Source: Tanytarsus gracilentus
Lineage: Eukaryota > Arthropoda > Insecta > Diptera > Chironomidae
DNA length: 64,000 nt
NCBI GenBank assembly: GCA_038502055.1
Contig: JAXRKN010000045.1
Coordinates: 9,351,501-9,415,500, forward strand
Direction of reading: 5' to 3'
Shown: positions 15,001 through 26,692 of the stretch, piece by piece
How positions within the stretch are numbered: the first letter of the stretch is position 1
Layout: the number at the start of each line of letters is the position of its first letter
Position numbers and translations under genes: made by a program
Notes under the pieces: generated by a model
What the model was told of the DNA's origin: nothing
Seen by the model: the letters and a program-made list of their open reading frames with translations, nothing else
Databases searched by the model: none

Positions 15001-16861
15001 GGAGAGTTGATTTCATCTCGCTCACTTCACATCTAATTAAAATTGCACTCACATATTTTATTATGCTGCGCGTACACTCCATGCAATTATGCAAATGACT
15101 TAATTCAACAAGATGAGAGAGAGCAACAATCACTTTATGCATTTTCTAGATATCTTTTTATGCTATCTCACTTTTCCCATTTAATTTAATTAACTCGATC
15201 ACATGAGCTAATCGCTTCATCTCTCTTGACGCAATGAAGGTGGTTTAATGGATTCTTGTGGACTTGAGAGTTAAATTGTGGGAATTCTTTTTTATGCTTA
15301 CAAAAAAATTTAGTCTAAAATTTATTTTAAAAATCTTCGACAGTGAAGAGAGCAAATTTTTTTTATTTAAATCTATTTTTAAAAATCCTCAAATAACTCC
15401 ATAATTTCTCTCTCGACAGCATAAATTTGCATTACGTGCATAGCATCGGTAAATCTGTATCGTGGTGCTGTATTTTTATTACTTGATTTTAATAATGAAT
15501 AAATATTGAGACTTCAGCTCTGCCCGATAGTAGCGCGCAAAAAAAGGAAAATATACAAAACGACGACGATAAATGGCACACACAAAAAAAGCAGCACACG
15601 AAGAGGGGAATATAAAAAATAAATGTCGATAGATTGGCCAATAACATAAATAACATGAACAACATTTAATTTTTCAGGTATGTTTGTTAGAAAAGAAATG
15701 ACGGCGAGGAACGAAGGAGATGAGGAAAGAAAGCGAAAGAGAGAGGTTAAAGAAATTTGCATAAAAAGGCAATCAACGATCAGCTCATGATGCACGTCGA
15801 AGAGAGAGAGAGAGAGAGTTCAGCTCTGGTATGGCTATTTCATCATGAATTGATTATTATCGAAGGTCAAGTAATTTGATTCTTTTTTTCTTCATCTTTC
15901 TCTCTCCTTTTTCTCACTGCTGCCTGCTCTAGCTTGACTCGCCCCGTGTTGTAATATGTTCGTGTGTATTAAAGGTTAAGCAGTCAGAGTCAAGCATTAC
16001 AGATTGCTCTTTGATTCTTTTTAATAGTTCAATGGGTGGACATTTGTTAATTTTTTTTAATCCGTTAAAATTTAATTTTAAAAACACAAGTTCCTCACCC
16101 TCGATTCAATTTTCTTTTATTTTATTGCCACAATCTTGTTTATATCTCGATAGAAATCTTTTTATCATTTTATAATCTTAGACATGCTGGCATCTGGAGT
16201 TTCAGTTTTACAAAATTCAGAGGCTTAATTTACGATTTCGATCGATCTTTGAAGATGATAAGAAAAGAGATCTCATGAGAATCTTATTTATGCATGCTAG
16301 TCTTCAAATTGCTTCCCAACTCGAACGTGATTTTTCCTCTCGTTCGGTGAAAATTTATTTACTCTTTTTTGATTTTTTTACGATTTTTCCAGAACGACAA
16401 TGTGCTTGCGAATAAAAAAAATTGGGTTTGAGTGCGAGAAAAGATTTTAGTGAGATTAAATTGGATGATTTCCAATAAAAAAAGTTGAATTGTTGGCTTT
16501 GTGTTTTGCGAGACCATAAAATAATATCAGAGAAAAAAATTTCACAAATGAGTTCCCTTGAATGAGGTAAATAAAAGAGCATTTATGTGACTAATAACTC
16601 GGATATAAACCATTATCAATATTTGTTGAGCGTGAAGGAGAAAAAGTCGAGTGGCTGAAGATTTTTTCTCACAAATATTTTTAACGGCTTTTAAATTTTC
16701 AAATTCTCAAGATCCAAGTTTGTGTCCTCAAATCCCTAATTTAAGTTTACCCTCTTAATGATTTCATTCAATCTATATCAATTTGCGGGCATTACGAAAG
16801 TAAGGTTGACTCGCTGTCTGCTCATAAGACGAAAAAGGATAATTTAAAGGTAAACACTCAC
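1..16861. other. Gene-poor stretch, probably first intron and regulatory DNA of the SAM-domain gene
   Basis: No reading frame here has protein-like composition or sensible splice borders; all are short and AT-driven. Because the minus-strand SAM-domain exon at its right end stops at a clean splice donor with no stop codon, part or all of this stretch is inferred to be the following intron. Visible sequence features are GAGA-type purine tracts (around 5018-5100 and 15803-15818), a CA run (about 5817-5828) and many scattered TTTATGG/CCATAAA words, which resemble homeodomain sites. The next exon of the gene was not found. Distant enhancers are plausible but not demonstrated. Confidence 0.45.
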
Positions 16862-17224
16862 CGGCGTTGAGTAGGGATGTGCAGTAAGGCAAACACCATC
16901 AGCCTCCAACTGCTCCATAATGATACGGTCCAATTCGGTGAGGATGTCGTTCGATGTGTCTCGTTCTAATCCATCCGGGTCGAGGAGTGAGGGATCATTG
17001 ATTTGAAAATAAACACTTGCGGCACCTTTCTCTCGAAGCTGCCGGATGCTCTTGAGGAGCTTATGACGATGGGCGGGATTTTCAACGCCAATGGCGTCGA
17101 GATCGGGATCGCCTACTTGCTTACAAATTTCTAAATCGTCATAGCCATTATCTAGGAAACTTGCCGCATACTGTGATAGACCAAGGGCTTTAAGCCACTC
17201 ACAAACTATATTACTAACAGCCAT
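16862..17224 (-). CDS. SAM-domain protein, SAMD5/SASH1-like, first coding exon (partial)
   Basis: This exon encodes 121 residues from an ATG at 17224 to a splice donor (CCG then GTGAGTG) at 16862/16861, ending in phase 0. Residues about 5-68 form a sterile alpha motif: the pattern VCEWLKALGLSQYAASF, then NGYDDLEICKQVGDPDLDAI, then HRHKLLKSIRQLRE is typical of the SAM domain of SAMD5 and the SASH1 scaffold group. The end of the exon (DGVCLTAHPYSTP) also recalls the segment after the SAM domain in SAMD5. SAM domains mediate protein-protein assembly in signalling; these proteins are cytoplasmic scaffolds. The start has A at -3 and G at +4. The remaining exons lie to the left, beyond a long intron or outside the window. 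Without them the full architecture (SH3, second SAM) cannot be judged. Family call is firm, exact orthology is not. Confidence 0.85.
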
Positions 17225-18930
17225 ATTTACTTAAAACTTCTTTTGTCAAGGAAAAACCTTCGATTTTATGCCTCACTTCACTTAAACTTTCACTTTTCTT
17301 CCTTGACTTCTTTTCTCTATTTTTTTTCCTTCCTTATTTCTTCTTGACACTTTTCATCTTGCTGAATGAATTTCCCTAGCTCACTTGTTTGTCGATGATA
17401 ATTCTCCCTCCGTCAGTCGACTCGCTTAATGATGATGGAGAAAGAAGATGCTTCTCAATCTTTAATAACGTTCACAAAACGAAAACTTTTTTTCCTCCTT
17501 ACACACTTCTTATAGATTCTTCTTTCCTTTTCTGGGCTTGTTAAAGGTATTTCCTTTCTTTCACTCAACTCACTTCCGATACAAATTATTCTTTTCTCTT
17601 TTTATGGTCTTTAGGATTTTCAGAACTTTTACGACGGTGGTCTGCGGGATAGAAAAAGAAGAGAGATTGATTAAATTATGGTCGATGACATCGAGTTGCT
17701 TGAGGGTGGAGAAACATGAAATTTAAATAATTCAATTTTTCACCTAAAAGAGAATTAAACTTTCGCAAAATTTTAAAAAATTTAAAAAATGAAGGTTCGA
17801 ATCCTTAGATTTGATTTAAAAATTTAAGTTCTTGATTATATTTTTTTTCCTGAATTATTTGAAAAAATATAATTTTTTTTTCAAATTAAAAACCTCCAAA
17901 CCAAGAATCATCCCACACACACACGTTTGATCACAATGAAAATTGCCCCATAAATTTTCAATAATAACAGCTAAACCATTTAATGTGATTGTTATCACAC
18001 AATAATATAATGTAAGCAGCATATAAAACTATTTTGAAATTCCAACTATAAAATAAATATATTCGCTCAGCATGTGATCGAAGAAAAAGTGAATAAATGG
18101 TTAAGTATGGAGGAAAGAAGAAGAAGAAGCTCAAGAAGCAGAGTGTCAACATTTGTCATTTTCTTCAACACATTTAATTTACTTATTCATGAAATTCCAT
18201 CGTGCTTAAATGCCAGTGTAAGACGGTTGAGATAACAATGACTTAAAAGTCTATTTAACACCAGAGTGAAGATTTAAGGCAAGTGCCTTCTGTATAAGTT
18301 AAGTAGCAACAATTAAGAATAAAAAATTGTTGTTGAAAAAAAGAAGAAAAATGAATGCCGCTCTTGAGTTGATAAGACTCGACACTTCGCGTCCGAAATA
18401 GGAATAACAAAGGGGGCATTTTAGTTTTCACAACAAGCAAATGTAATGTGATGGCAATAAATTTAAAAAGGCGCACTAAGAGGGGCTTTTGAATTAATGG
18501 CTTATCGCGTACGACGCCGCCGCATATGGTGTGGAAATATTTTTCGTTTATTCTTTAGAAAAACATCCGTGTCGACTAGTTGTGGCAAATTTGGCATTTT
18601 CTATTGTCGTTAAGAAAGATTAGCGAGCGCTTGTTAGTGACTTCTTATGGGTGGGGGAAAGGGACGTGGAGCATGAAATTAGATCTCATAAATCATCGTT
18701 GTGGAGCTTCGTTAGAGAATTCTGAGAATTAATTGAAATCAAAAATTACGATGAGTAATAAAGTCATAACTTAGAGCGTACTTTTTGAGTTGAGATTTTT
18801 GATGAAGTATTGAGCGAACGTGACGAAGAAAAAATTAATTTTTACATTTTCTAATTTGAGTTTTAAAATCTTAAAAAAATTTAAAATTTAAAGATAGCGT
18901 AAACAATTATTTCTTCGTGTATTTTAAAGT
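17225..18930. other. 5' flank and probable 5' UTR/promoter region of the SAM-domain gene
   Basis: The sequence directly before the SAM exon (17225-17540) is purine-rich on the minus strand, as is common in insect 5' UTRs. No TATA box or convincing start site was recognised, and a further non-coding exon upstream is possible. A short CpG-richer patch lies at about 18505-18530. No other gene is seen. Confidence 0.35.
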
Positions 18931-18932
18931 TA

Positions 18933-19399
18933 CCCTGTTTTTTGGTTATAAGGTGGCACCTTAGTAAGTTTTAAAAGTGTTTTATTTTCGGCTCATGCAC
19001 CTTAGTAAAAAAATGAACCTTAGTAAAAAGTAGCACCTTAGTAAAGCGAAATAAAAATTTTATTTTTATTCTTCATCATATTCATTTCGATGCACTTTGA
19101 AATGCTCTGCAGCTCTAGATTGAGATGAATTTTCAGCGTAATTGACGGCATCTAGCTTAAACTGAAGGGTAAATGTGTTTCTCTTTGAACTAGACATTTA
19201 AATTGAAGATTTAACTTAAAATTTTACAATTTTAAAAAATTTTTTTTTGGAGAAATTTAATCAAAACAACTTTTTACTAAGGTGGCACCTTAGTAAAGAA
19301 GGTACCTTAGAAGAGATAACATAAAAGTTTTAGGTCTCAAAAAAATTTACTAAGGTGGCACCTTAGTAAGCAGTAGCACCTTATAACCAAAAAACAGGG
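18933..19399 (-). mobile_element. Pogo-like non-autonomous DNA transposon (MITE), 467 bp
   Basis: The element has perfect 23-bp terminal inverted repeats (outer end CCCTGTTTTTTGG) and is flanked by TA dinucleotides at 18931-18932 and 19400-19401, as expected for the TA target duplication of Tc1/mariner/pogo transposons. Inside both ends a short motif, CACCTTAGTAA, recurs many times. In two places it forms a longer palindrome (about 19277-19299 and 19349-19371), and single copies lie at about 18956, 18998 and 19034. These look like repeated transposase-binding sites. The body keeps only a 43-codon start of a transposase-like frame on the minus strand. It is best explained as an internally deleted copy of a larger autonomous element. 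Confidence 0.85.
19066..19197 (-). pseudogene. Truncated pogo/psq-type transposase N-terminus inside the MITE
   Basis: A 43-codon frame opens with ATG at 19197 and stops at 19066. The residues KRNTFTLQFKLDAVNYAEN followed by SRAAEHFKV match the first helix-turn-helix of pogo/Tigger and psq/Brinker-like DNA-binding domains (pattern K-R-x-x-[YF]-T-x-x-F-K-L-x-x-V, then R-A-A-x-x-[FY]-x-V). The frame ends just after the recognition-helix start, where the internal deletion joins the right-hand end. The catalytic DDE/D part is absent, so it cannot move DNA. It may be dead, or make a short DNA-binding peptide. Confidence 0.6.
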
Positions 19400-21818
19400 T
19401 AATCAAAATTGAACTGCAAAAATATCTAGCTTACTGACATAAAATTCCCAACTTAACAACTTTATCATTGAATTATGTTTTCATCTTCAATTTAAGATAT
19501 TTTTTGAATTTTTACAAAATTTCCTTTATGGCTGAAATTAATTAAAAGTCTCAACCATAACTTCGTCGATTTTTTTGAATACCTTATAATTTTTTAATTT
19601 TATCAAAATTTTTAAAATGGAGATTTTTGAAACTTTTAATTAATTCGTACGAAATCAAAAATGTCTCTCATGTAGTTATAACTCAACTTCATCATTTATA
19701 CTGAAATAAATTTAATGATGATGAATCCAAAATGTTGAATAAAAAGAAGTCAATTGGAATGGAAACTAATTAACTTCTTGATGCTAATTATACTCGCTCG
19801 CTCATCAGGTCTGAAGTAAAATATATCGTTATACAACTCAACCTGCCAATTCTTTTGTCTTTCTTCTCCATCACAACTTACACACAATTCTCTCTCTCTC
19901 TGTTTCTAATCCGCGCTACAATAAAATAAAAATTAACTCGACAACTGAGAGCGAGTTTTTGTAAAATAATTTATTGCCTTAACCAGTAGGGGAAATAAAT
20001 TATTTATGTCCATATCTTGAGCGAGGAAAGAGCTCTGAAAGAATTTCACAATAAATTTCCAAATGATGATTGTTATCAGTCAGAGTGTGCATAGGGTAAT
20101 GCGAGATGATGAAGAAGCGCAAATGGACGCAGCTGAATGCATCGTGGAAAAAAATGATTAAAAAGCGAACTTTTCAGCAGCAACCGACCGAAGGAAAAAT
20201 TTATTACACTTCACCATTTTTTTACGGCTTTTCATCGCAATATTGCCGGCAATTATGAATTAACTTCTCGCTCTTTCACTTCCTCAGTCACTTTGCGAGG
20301 GTTCGTTTTTTGAATATTCTTCACTTTTTATCTTTCACTCGACAAGTGAATTTTTTCTCGCTCTAAAGACCGTCAGTTGGTGTTTCGACGAAGGAAAAAG
20401 GAAGAAATTACAATCTCATTATTATATTTTTTTAAAGTCAGTGTTGTGTGTTGTTATAGAATACGTAATGACTCTCTCTCACTCTCTTTCAGTGCCACAC
20501 TTAAGAAAGTACAGCATCTTTTATGGAACTTTTTTGCATAAGCGATTTTAAATTTGTTTGCAATTTTATGAAAATTCTTTGGGTGCTGGACATTTGACTC
20601 AAAATAAATTAAGTCAATTTTTAAAATTCTTCAATATTTTAAGTGAGAAAAATTCAATTTTCTTTAATTAAAATTCATGGTTGAAATTTTCATCCCAAAA
20701 TAACTTTTTTACAACATTTTTACATAACCAAGCTTTCGTAGCGTTCAATGAATAAAAATGAAGTGCAATAAATTTTTACGGGTTTTCTCGCATGTAATTC
20801 ACATGAGTACTCATGCTGCACACACACACACGTACAAGATTAAAGCTTTACGTTTGTTATTGCTGATGTTCATCCATATCAGCTTTTGGAACATTGCCAA
20901 TCTCGCTCTTACTCGATAAATGCAGAAAGAGCAAGTGCGGAGGGGGGATGAAAATCATGTGTTTGTTTGTCCATTAAATAGTCGTATTAATGTTCCTTCT
21001 TTTTCACTTGGCGTTGTTGGGAGAGTGAGTGAATGCGATGGAGATAATTGTAGACATGTTGAATGAAATTGATGGTGATATTATAAGACATGTAGTTGGA
21101 GACTCGGTTATTTATGGGTTATGCTCATGGAAAATAGTTTTTATTGTTTGCCAAAAGAAAACAAGAAGAAATTTGTTAGAGGAAAAACGGAAGTTTTCGT
21201 CTCATGATGGTTTGAGGTAGGAAAGGAATTAAATTTGGAGTTTCTTGATGACTTTTAGGGTTTTATGTGAGAGGTTTTTAAAGTTCAAGTCACTGCACCA
21301 AAAAAACTTTAAAACACTCAATTTATCCGTCGCATGTGATATTTTCATAATAATCATCAGCAATAACGCTTAATAATAAGTAATATGTGACTAATGGATT
21401 CAATTTTGCAGCGAGTAATTTCACACCATTATCATAACATATAATTTGTTTCCATCTCAAAGAATGAATCATTTTCGCATTGTAAGAAAAAGAAAAATCA
21501 ATTTTTTTAAACAACAGCAATTTCAGCTTATTATTTCGTCGTGTGTGTGTTATGCTCTCATGCAATCGTGGAACATTTGGAAGAGATTTCTTTTTCGCTA
21601 CACCTACACGAATTGAGTGAAATTTTCAAATCATTGCTACATCGCTACCCTCACGCCTTGCAAGATTATTTCCGTTGAGCAGATTTTCTCCCTCAGTCTC
21701 ATGCACGAATTGGGATGCCGAGTCATTCGACTTCAATTATATGGGAATTTTCACACTGTCGCATGAAATAAAATTTCCAATAATGTGATTTTCTGTTACT
21801 TAGAGCCCGGGGAGGAAG

Positions 21819-21908
21819 TCTTAAATTTTTAAATATTTTTTTGCAATAAATTTTTAAATCTTAAATTTTTAAATATTTTTTTGCAATAAATTTTTTTGTC
21901 TTAAATTA
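21819..21908. repeat. Tandem repeat, 40-bp unit, about 2.25 copies
   Basis: The unit beginning TCTTAAATTTTTAAATATTT and ending near GCAATAAATTTTT is present twice almost exactly (21819-21858 and 21859-21898), followed by about 10 bases of a third copy. This is a simple local duplication with no coding content. Confidence 0.85.
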
Positions 21909-22710
21909 TTTTCGCAAAATTTCCCAATGGGCCATTTTCATCATCTCCTTTCACTCACTCGTGCATGATTTTTGATATTTCTGCATGAGAATTAATCGAT
22001 GACTTCCCTCTCTTGAGACACTCAATATCCAAAAGATCCCACACAATAATCGCACGAGCATGAGAACGAAAAATTCCCCTCTGTGCTGTTTACGATGCTA
22101 AAAAGTTCCTCCCATCATCATTAACTTCACGAATATTCACATAAAATAGCAATTCTTCCATTCAATTATTTGTTTTTTGTTTTCTTATTTTTCTTGCCTT
22201 ATGCCATTTTTGCGTTCATAAATTGCGAGGGTGTTTCTGTGAGAGCGTCGGTACAATATCATTATTTGTTGCTTAAACATTCATTTCACTTCTAAAACAG
22301 CGCCATTGTGTTCATCTCCTGTGACTTCGATTCATGCTCATGCATACAAGAATAATTTCTGCCGTGAGTGATTTTTCGAGTTAATAATTAACCACTTAAA
22401 GTCAACTTGAAAAATGAAAATAAGAAGAGGGAGAGCGAGTGGAAGGTGTGGCGCTTAAGGTGCCTTTTTAAACGATTGTGTGCATGTAATTTCTTAATCG
22501 AGTATTTGTCAAGAAAAAGGCAGGGGAGAGGTGAACAATTATAACAGAGGTGGAGATGAATGAATGTCAAAATTGAATTGATATTCGACGAACAATAAAA
22601 CAAACAATTTGAGCGTCCAAAAGCAGCTCTTTTGTTTCAATTGTGCCATTAATCATTGGATAATTAATTGCCAGCTGCTGCTGATTGTTGCATGTGTGAA
22701 ACTTATCTTT

Positions 22711-22930
22711 TACTGTCGGTGGACGAAGAAATTTAGAAAATATTTTAACGGAAATATTCGAATTTTTCTTTTTAGTACCTTACTTTTAAATTTAAAAATT
22801 ACGTTATAAAAATTTGACGTTTTTTACGTAAATTTAATAACGTACTTTTTAAATTCAAAAATAAGAACCCAAAAAATTAAATTTTAAAGCAAACGAAAAA
22901 ATTCAATAACTTTTTGACCACCAACAGTAA
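22711..22930. repeat. Palindromic AT-rich repeat, copy 1 of 3 (MITE-like)
   Basis: The core (about 22763-22903) has arms built on AAAAATTACGTTAT and its complement. It shares the outer words (GG)TACC/GGGTTC and the GCAAACGAAAAA end with the copies at 26023 and 49280. Around the core is a further imperfect inverted pair, ACTGTCGGTGGAC on the left and a complement containing CCACCAACAGT on the right. This copy may therefore be nested in, or grown from, a larger foldback. No target duplication could be fixed. Confidence 0.55.
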
Positions 22931-25900
22931 AAATAAAATTTCGAATATTCTTTCGTGGAATTTCAAATCGCACTCGAGGGAATTCAAAGCAATTCGGAAT
23001 TAAAGGAAACATTTCAATTTTCTCGTGAAAAGAATTTTTTGTCTCCTTTTTTAAAATTCGTCGTTTGAGTTCAGCTTGCGACACTTGAAAATTATTGCAG
23101 ACAGGAGAAATTTAGCTGTCGAAAAAGACACAAGCGAGAGAAAAACTGAAAAGTATCCAATTACAAGTGAGAAATTTATTGATTTTGCTTGGCACTAAAA
23201 ATGGAAAATGTTCTCTCTTCAACATCTCAAAGCGCTCATTTGTCGCCCTTTTAATTTCTTTTGACTTTTCAGAGTGCAAAGAAGTTTTTTTTCTTGAGTC
23301 ACTTCCGCTCCTTGTTAACATCGATGTCTAGTTATATAAAAGAAATTCAATAAATCAATTTTGTAATTGAACAAGGATGAATTTCCTTCGTTATGATTTT
23401 ACAACATCCGCTTTTATTTATTTTGACACCTCCGCACAATCGCTTTTGTAATCGATATGAAAAAAAAGATAATTTAATTCGACAATAGAAAAGCGATAAC
23501 AATGATCGTAATGTGATGGAGTGAATTTTTAACTAATTTTTTTATGAACTTTTTATTTCCCATAAATTTGAGGAAAAAATTCTCGATTTAAGAGCGGCTT
23601 CATGCTGTGCATCGCCGATGACTTTTTTCGTCTTCGTTGCCATATAAAAAATTTTTTAAATGTTAAAAGAAATTAAAAAATTCAATGCCTGAATAAAATA
23701 AAAGATCTTCTCGAATGACATAAAAAAAGGCATTCGAAAAAAGTTATGAAGAGCACGAGCACATAAAGAAATCGAAAACGATGTGATCACAAAGTGAGAC
23801 ACTCACAAAAATCGAAATCGATGTCAAAGCTTGTGCAAATATTTACATTCATGAGCCATTTAAAATGTGATTAATATGGAAATTTCACTTCACATCTCCT
23901 TTTTTGTTAAAAAAAATTGTGCGACTGTGACCAAGTGAGATTTTTGTGGACTTAAGCCGAGTTTAAATGGAATTTTTAAGATGAAAATATTTTAGCGACT
24001 TAAATATTGTGGCAGAGTCAAGTTTTGGGTGGTTTAAATTCTTTTTCGGCTGTTTCAATGTTAAAATATACTTTTTTATGACGTCATCAATTAAACCATT
24101 TAAATTAACCTGTTTCTCATCCTGCGGCAATTGAGAATTAAAGGGAAGTTGCCATAATTGCCACTAAAAGTATCACTTAAGTGTGTCTCAGATGCATTGT
24201 TTAACGCACAATTAACTTTCATTTGAGCATCGCAATGACATGTGACATCCATGCATATTATCCCAACACAACAAACACACATACGGCGAGGAAGGAAGAA
24301 GGGAAAAATGCCGACGAGAGCGATATTATTTACAGTCGCACATCTGTAACTTCCATAAAGTATCAAGTGCTGTATCGCTCATCTGCTATGGCACGCACAT
24401 TCACTGTCGCACTCTCATTCATATTTTTTTCTTCCTCTTGCTCTTTTATACATTTATTTTTTCAAGATCACATCGTTAACTGCCTCACATGGCGCGCGGA
24501 GTATAATCGGCAAAATTGCTGTATCGATTTTTTTGCCTTTGTTGTGCTGCTTCACAGTCTTCTTTTGGCTCTTTCACAAACTGTCGATGAACAAGTGGAT
24601 ATTATTGATATTAATTCAATTCTCTATAGGCGGATTTTATGGAGTTTTCAAAATAACATTTTTATAGAATCGATAAGATGAGCTGAGCGATGGGGAGCAA
24701 GTTTTTATTGGCACTGATAACAATGAAATCGTTTTGAACTTTATTAGGAAAATCAACATGATTATGAGAACTTTTTGTTTAAATTAAATTTTTTTATGAA
24801 ATATTTATTTTAATGGGAATCGATTAAAAAAGTTTTTAGAATATTTTGATTTAATTTATTTTAAAAAAGTTGTGAATTATTTTTCACTTTTATTTGCTAA
24901 AAAATAATTTTTTTCATTTTTTAAAAATAAAATAAAAATTTTCCCTCATCACTCGACCTTCCAACTTTTTCTGTGGTATTTCCGTAAGCTGTTTACTATT
25001 TTTTGTGCGATTATCTTCCTTTTGAAAACTCAAATAATTCCATCATAGCTCATGTGTGTGTCATTACACAGAGAGAAGAAAAAAATGGTCTGACAATTTT
25101 TTCACCATAGAACATTTTTTCTTTCACTTTAATCTCTTTGATAAATACCAAAACAAATGTCCATTCACAGTATTCCGTATATATTTATAATTTTGCCATT
25201 GCAAAGAGAAAGAAATCATTGCCAAGCGAGTACGAAAAAGTGTAATGCGGACAGAGAAGAGATTTAAGCACTGCCAGAGAGCAGTCGAAACAGGTTAAAG
25301 ACGAAAAGGAGAAGGCAACGAAAAAAAATCCGTACAATGTCGCATTTTTCATTTTCATGTTTCTTTGCCCTTTTTCCCATTCGGTTTTCGCTTTCTTACA
25401 TTTTTTTAGTTTACTTTTTCTCGTGCTTATTTTTGCGGCAAATCTCAACAAAAAAATTTTGTCGTTGCTCAAAAATCGATTTTTTGCGCTTAAAATCCTG
25501 ACGAAAGTTATCCAGTTTCATGTGACTTCAATTCACAAAACACTGCAAAGTTTTTTTGCCTTTTTGTTTTAAATAATTTTTAGCTTATCAGCTTTTGAAT
25601 ATTTTTTTTTCAAACTTGGTTATCAATCAACCTTTATCATTTTTCTTATTAAAAATTTCATTTTTTACTGCGCGTCATTGCGAATGGACCTTTCACGACC
25701 GATCTAAACTGATGACTGAGGAGCATTGTTGAAGGCAGACATCAGATTTCATGGAGAAGCATTGCCATTGAGGCATAAACAAAACATTCAACATTGGAAA
25801 GAAAGCGACGAAGAGAGTAAGAAGTGGTTTGAGAGAATTTCAGCATTGAAACATTGTGAGAGTAAAAACTGGCAACATAGCAAAGGTCGTTGAAATTTCA

Positions 25901-26022
25901 TATTTCTTTGCTGAGTGAATCATTCATTGCTTGTTTAAACTTATCAACGTTATTTAGTCCCTAAGAGAATTCATTCAATGCATTGAATTTCAATTTTATA
26001 AAAATTTTCAGGTGCTCTAAAG

Positions 26023-26182
26023 TTTTTTTTCGCTCACTTTGAAAATTAATTTTTTGGTGCCTTTTTTAAATTTAAAAATTACGTTATAAAAATTTAAATA
26101 AAAACACAGTAAACTTTATAACGTAATTTTTAACTTCAAAAAAGGGACCAAAAATTTAATTATCAAAATAAGCGAAAAAAAT
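26023..26182. repeat. Palindromic AT-rich repeat, copy 2 of 3 (MITE-like)
   Basis: Inverted ends read TTTTTTTCGCTCACTTTGA on the left and, reversed, TTTTTTTCGCTTATTTTGA on the right. They are followed inward by AATTAA, GG(T/G)(G/C)CC-type bases and the arm AAAAATTACGTTATAAA. The order and words match the copy at 49280, so this is a dispersed family rather than a chance hairpin. Non-coding. Confidence 0.65.
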
Positions 26183-26692
26183 TGAGAACCTAGACAATTT
26201 TGAATTTGATTGAAATATTTCTTTGAATCCATCAACAATTTTATAATCACTTTTTAAATTTTAAACTAATGGTCAACGACGTCGATCACACATTTTCATC
26301 TCAAATGTGTAATCCAAAAAAACAATGCGAGTGAAAAAAGAAACAAAAGACTTGAAAAAATGATAAATTTGATTGTCTTTTGATATTCATTAATTTGAAG
26401 AGAGCTAGAACGAGAAAGCATTATTCAATGTCATCAGGATAGAAACGATATTCTTGGTTTGAAGTGCTCCATCCATGTTCTCACTTTTCACCCATTTTTT
26501 ATGATGCTCAAAAAGAATTTCTCTCGCAGTGATTGTGATTGTTGTGCGGAGGGAGAGCAGGAAAGGCAAATCAGATATCAGATGGCATATCGTAAAACGT
26601 TTGATAACTACCATTAATCATCTGGAAATTTTAAAGCCAAGTTTTCAATGTAAAAGTTAATGATGTAAATTTGATTTTTTTAATAAATTTCA

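Larger units (their letters stand above)
19402..26692. other. Gene-poor stretch
   Basis: No supported gene is seen on either strand. The longest open frames, such as the one at 24223-24681, have low-complexity hydrophobic and histidine/serine-rich content typical of AT-rich non-coding DNA. The stretch contains a 40-bp tandem repeat and two copies of a palindromic repeat family, listed separately. CT/GA-rich tracts occur near 19889-19900 and 20470-20490, and a CA run near 20818-20830. Confidence 0.5.

Noticed and set aside
17794..17804. GGTTCGAATCC, the usual B-box of tRNA genes
   Set aside because: No A-box or cloverleaf can be drawn in the surrounding A/T runs.
24223..24681. 152-codon open frame, the longest in the left half
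   Set aside because: Composition is mixed hydrophobic with serine and histidine runs; no motif, no splice context and no good start. It fits chance in AT-rich DNA.
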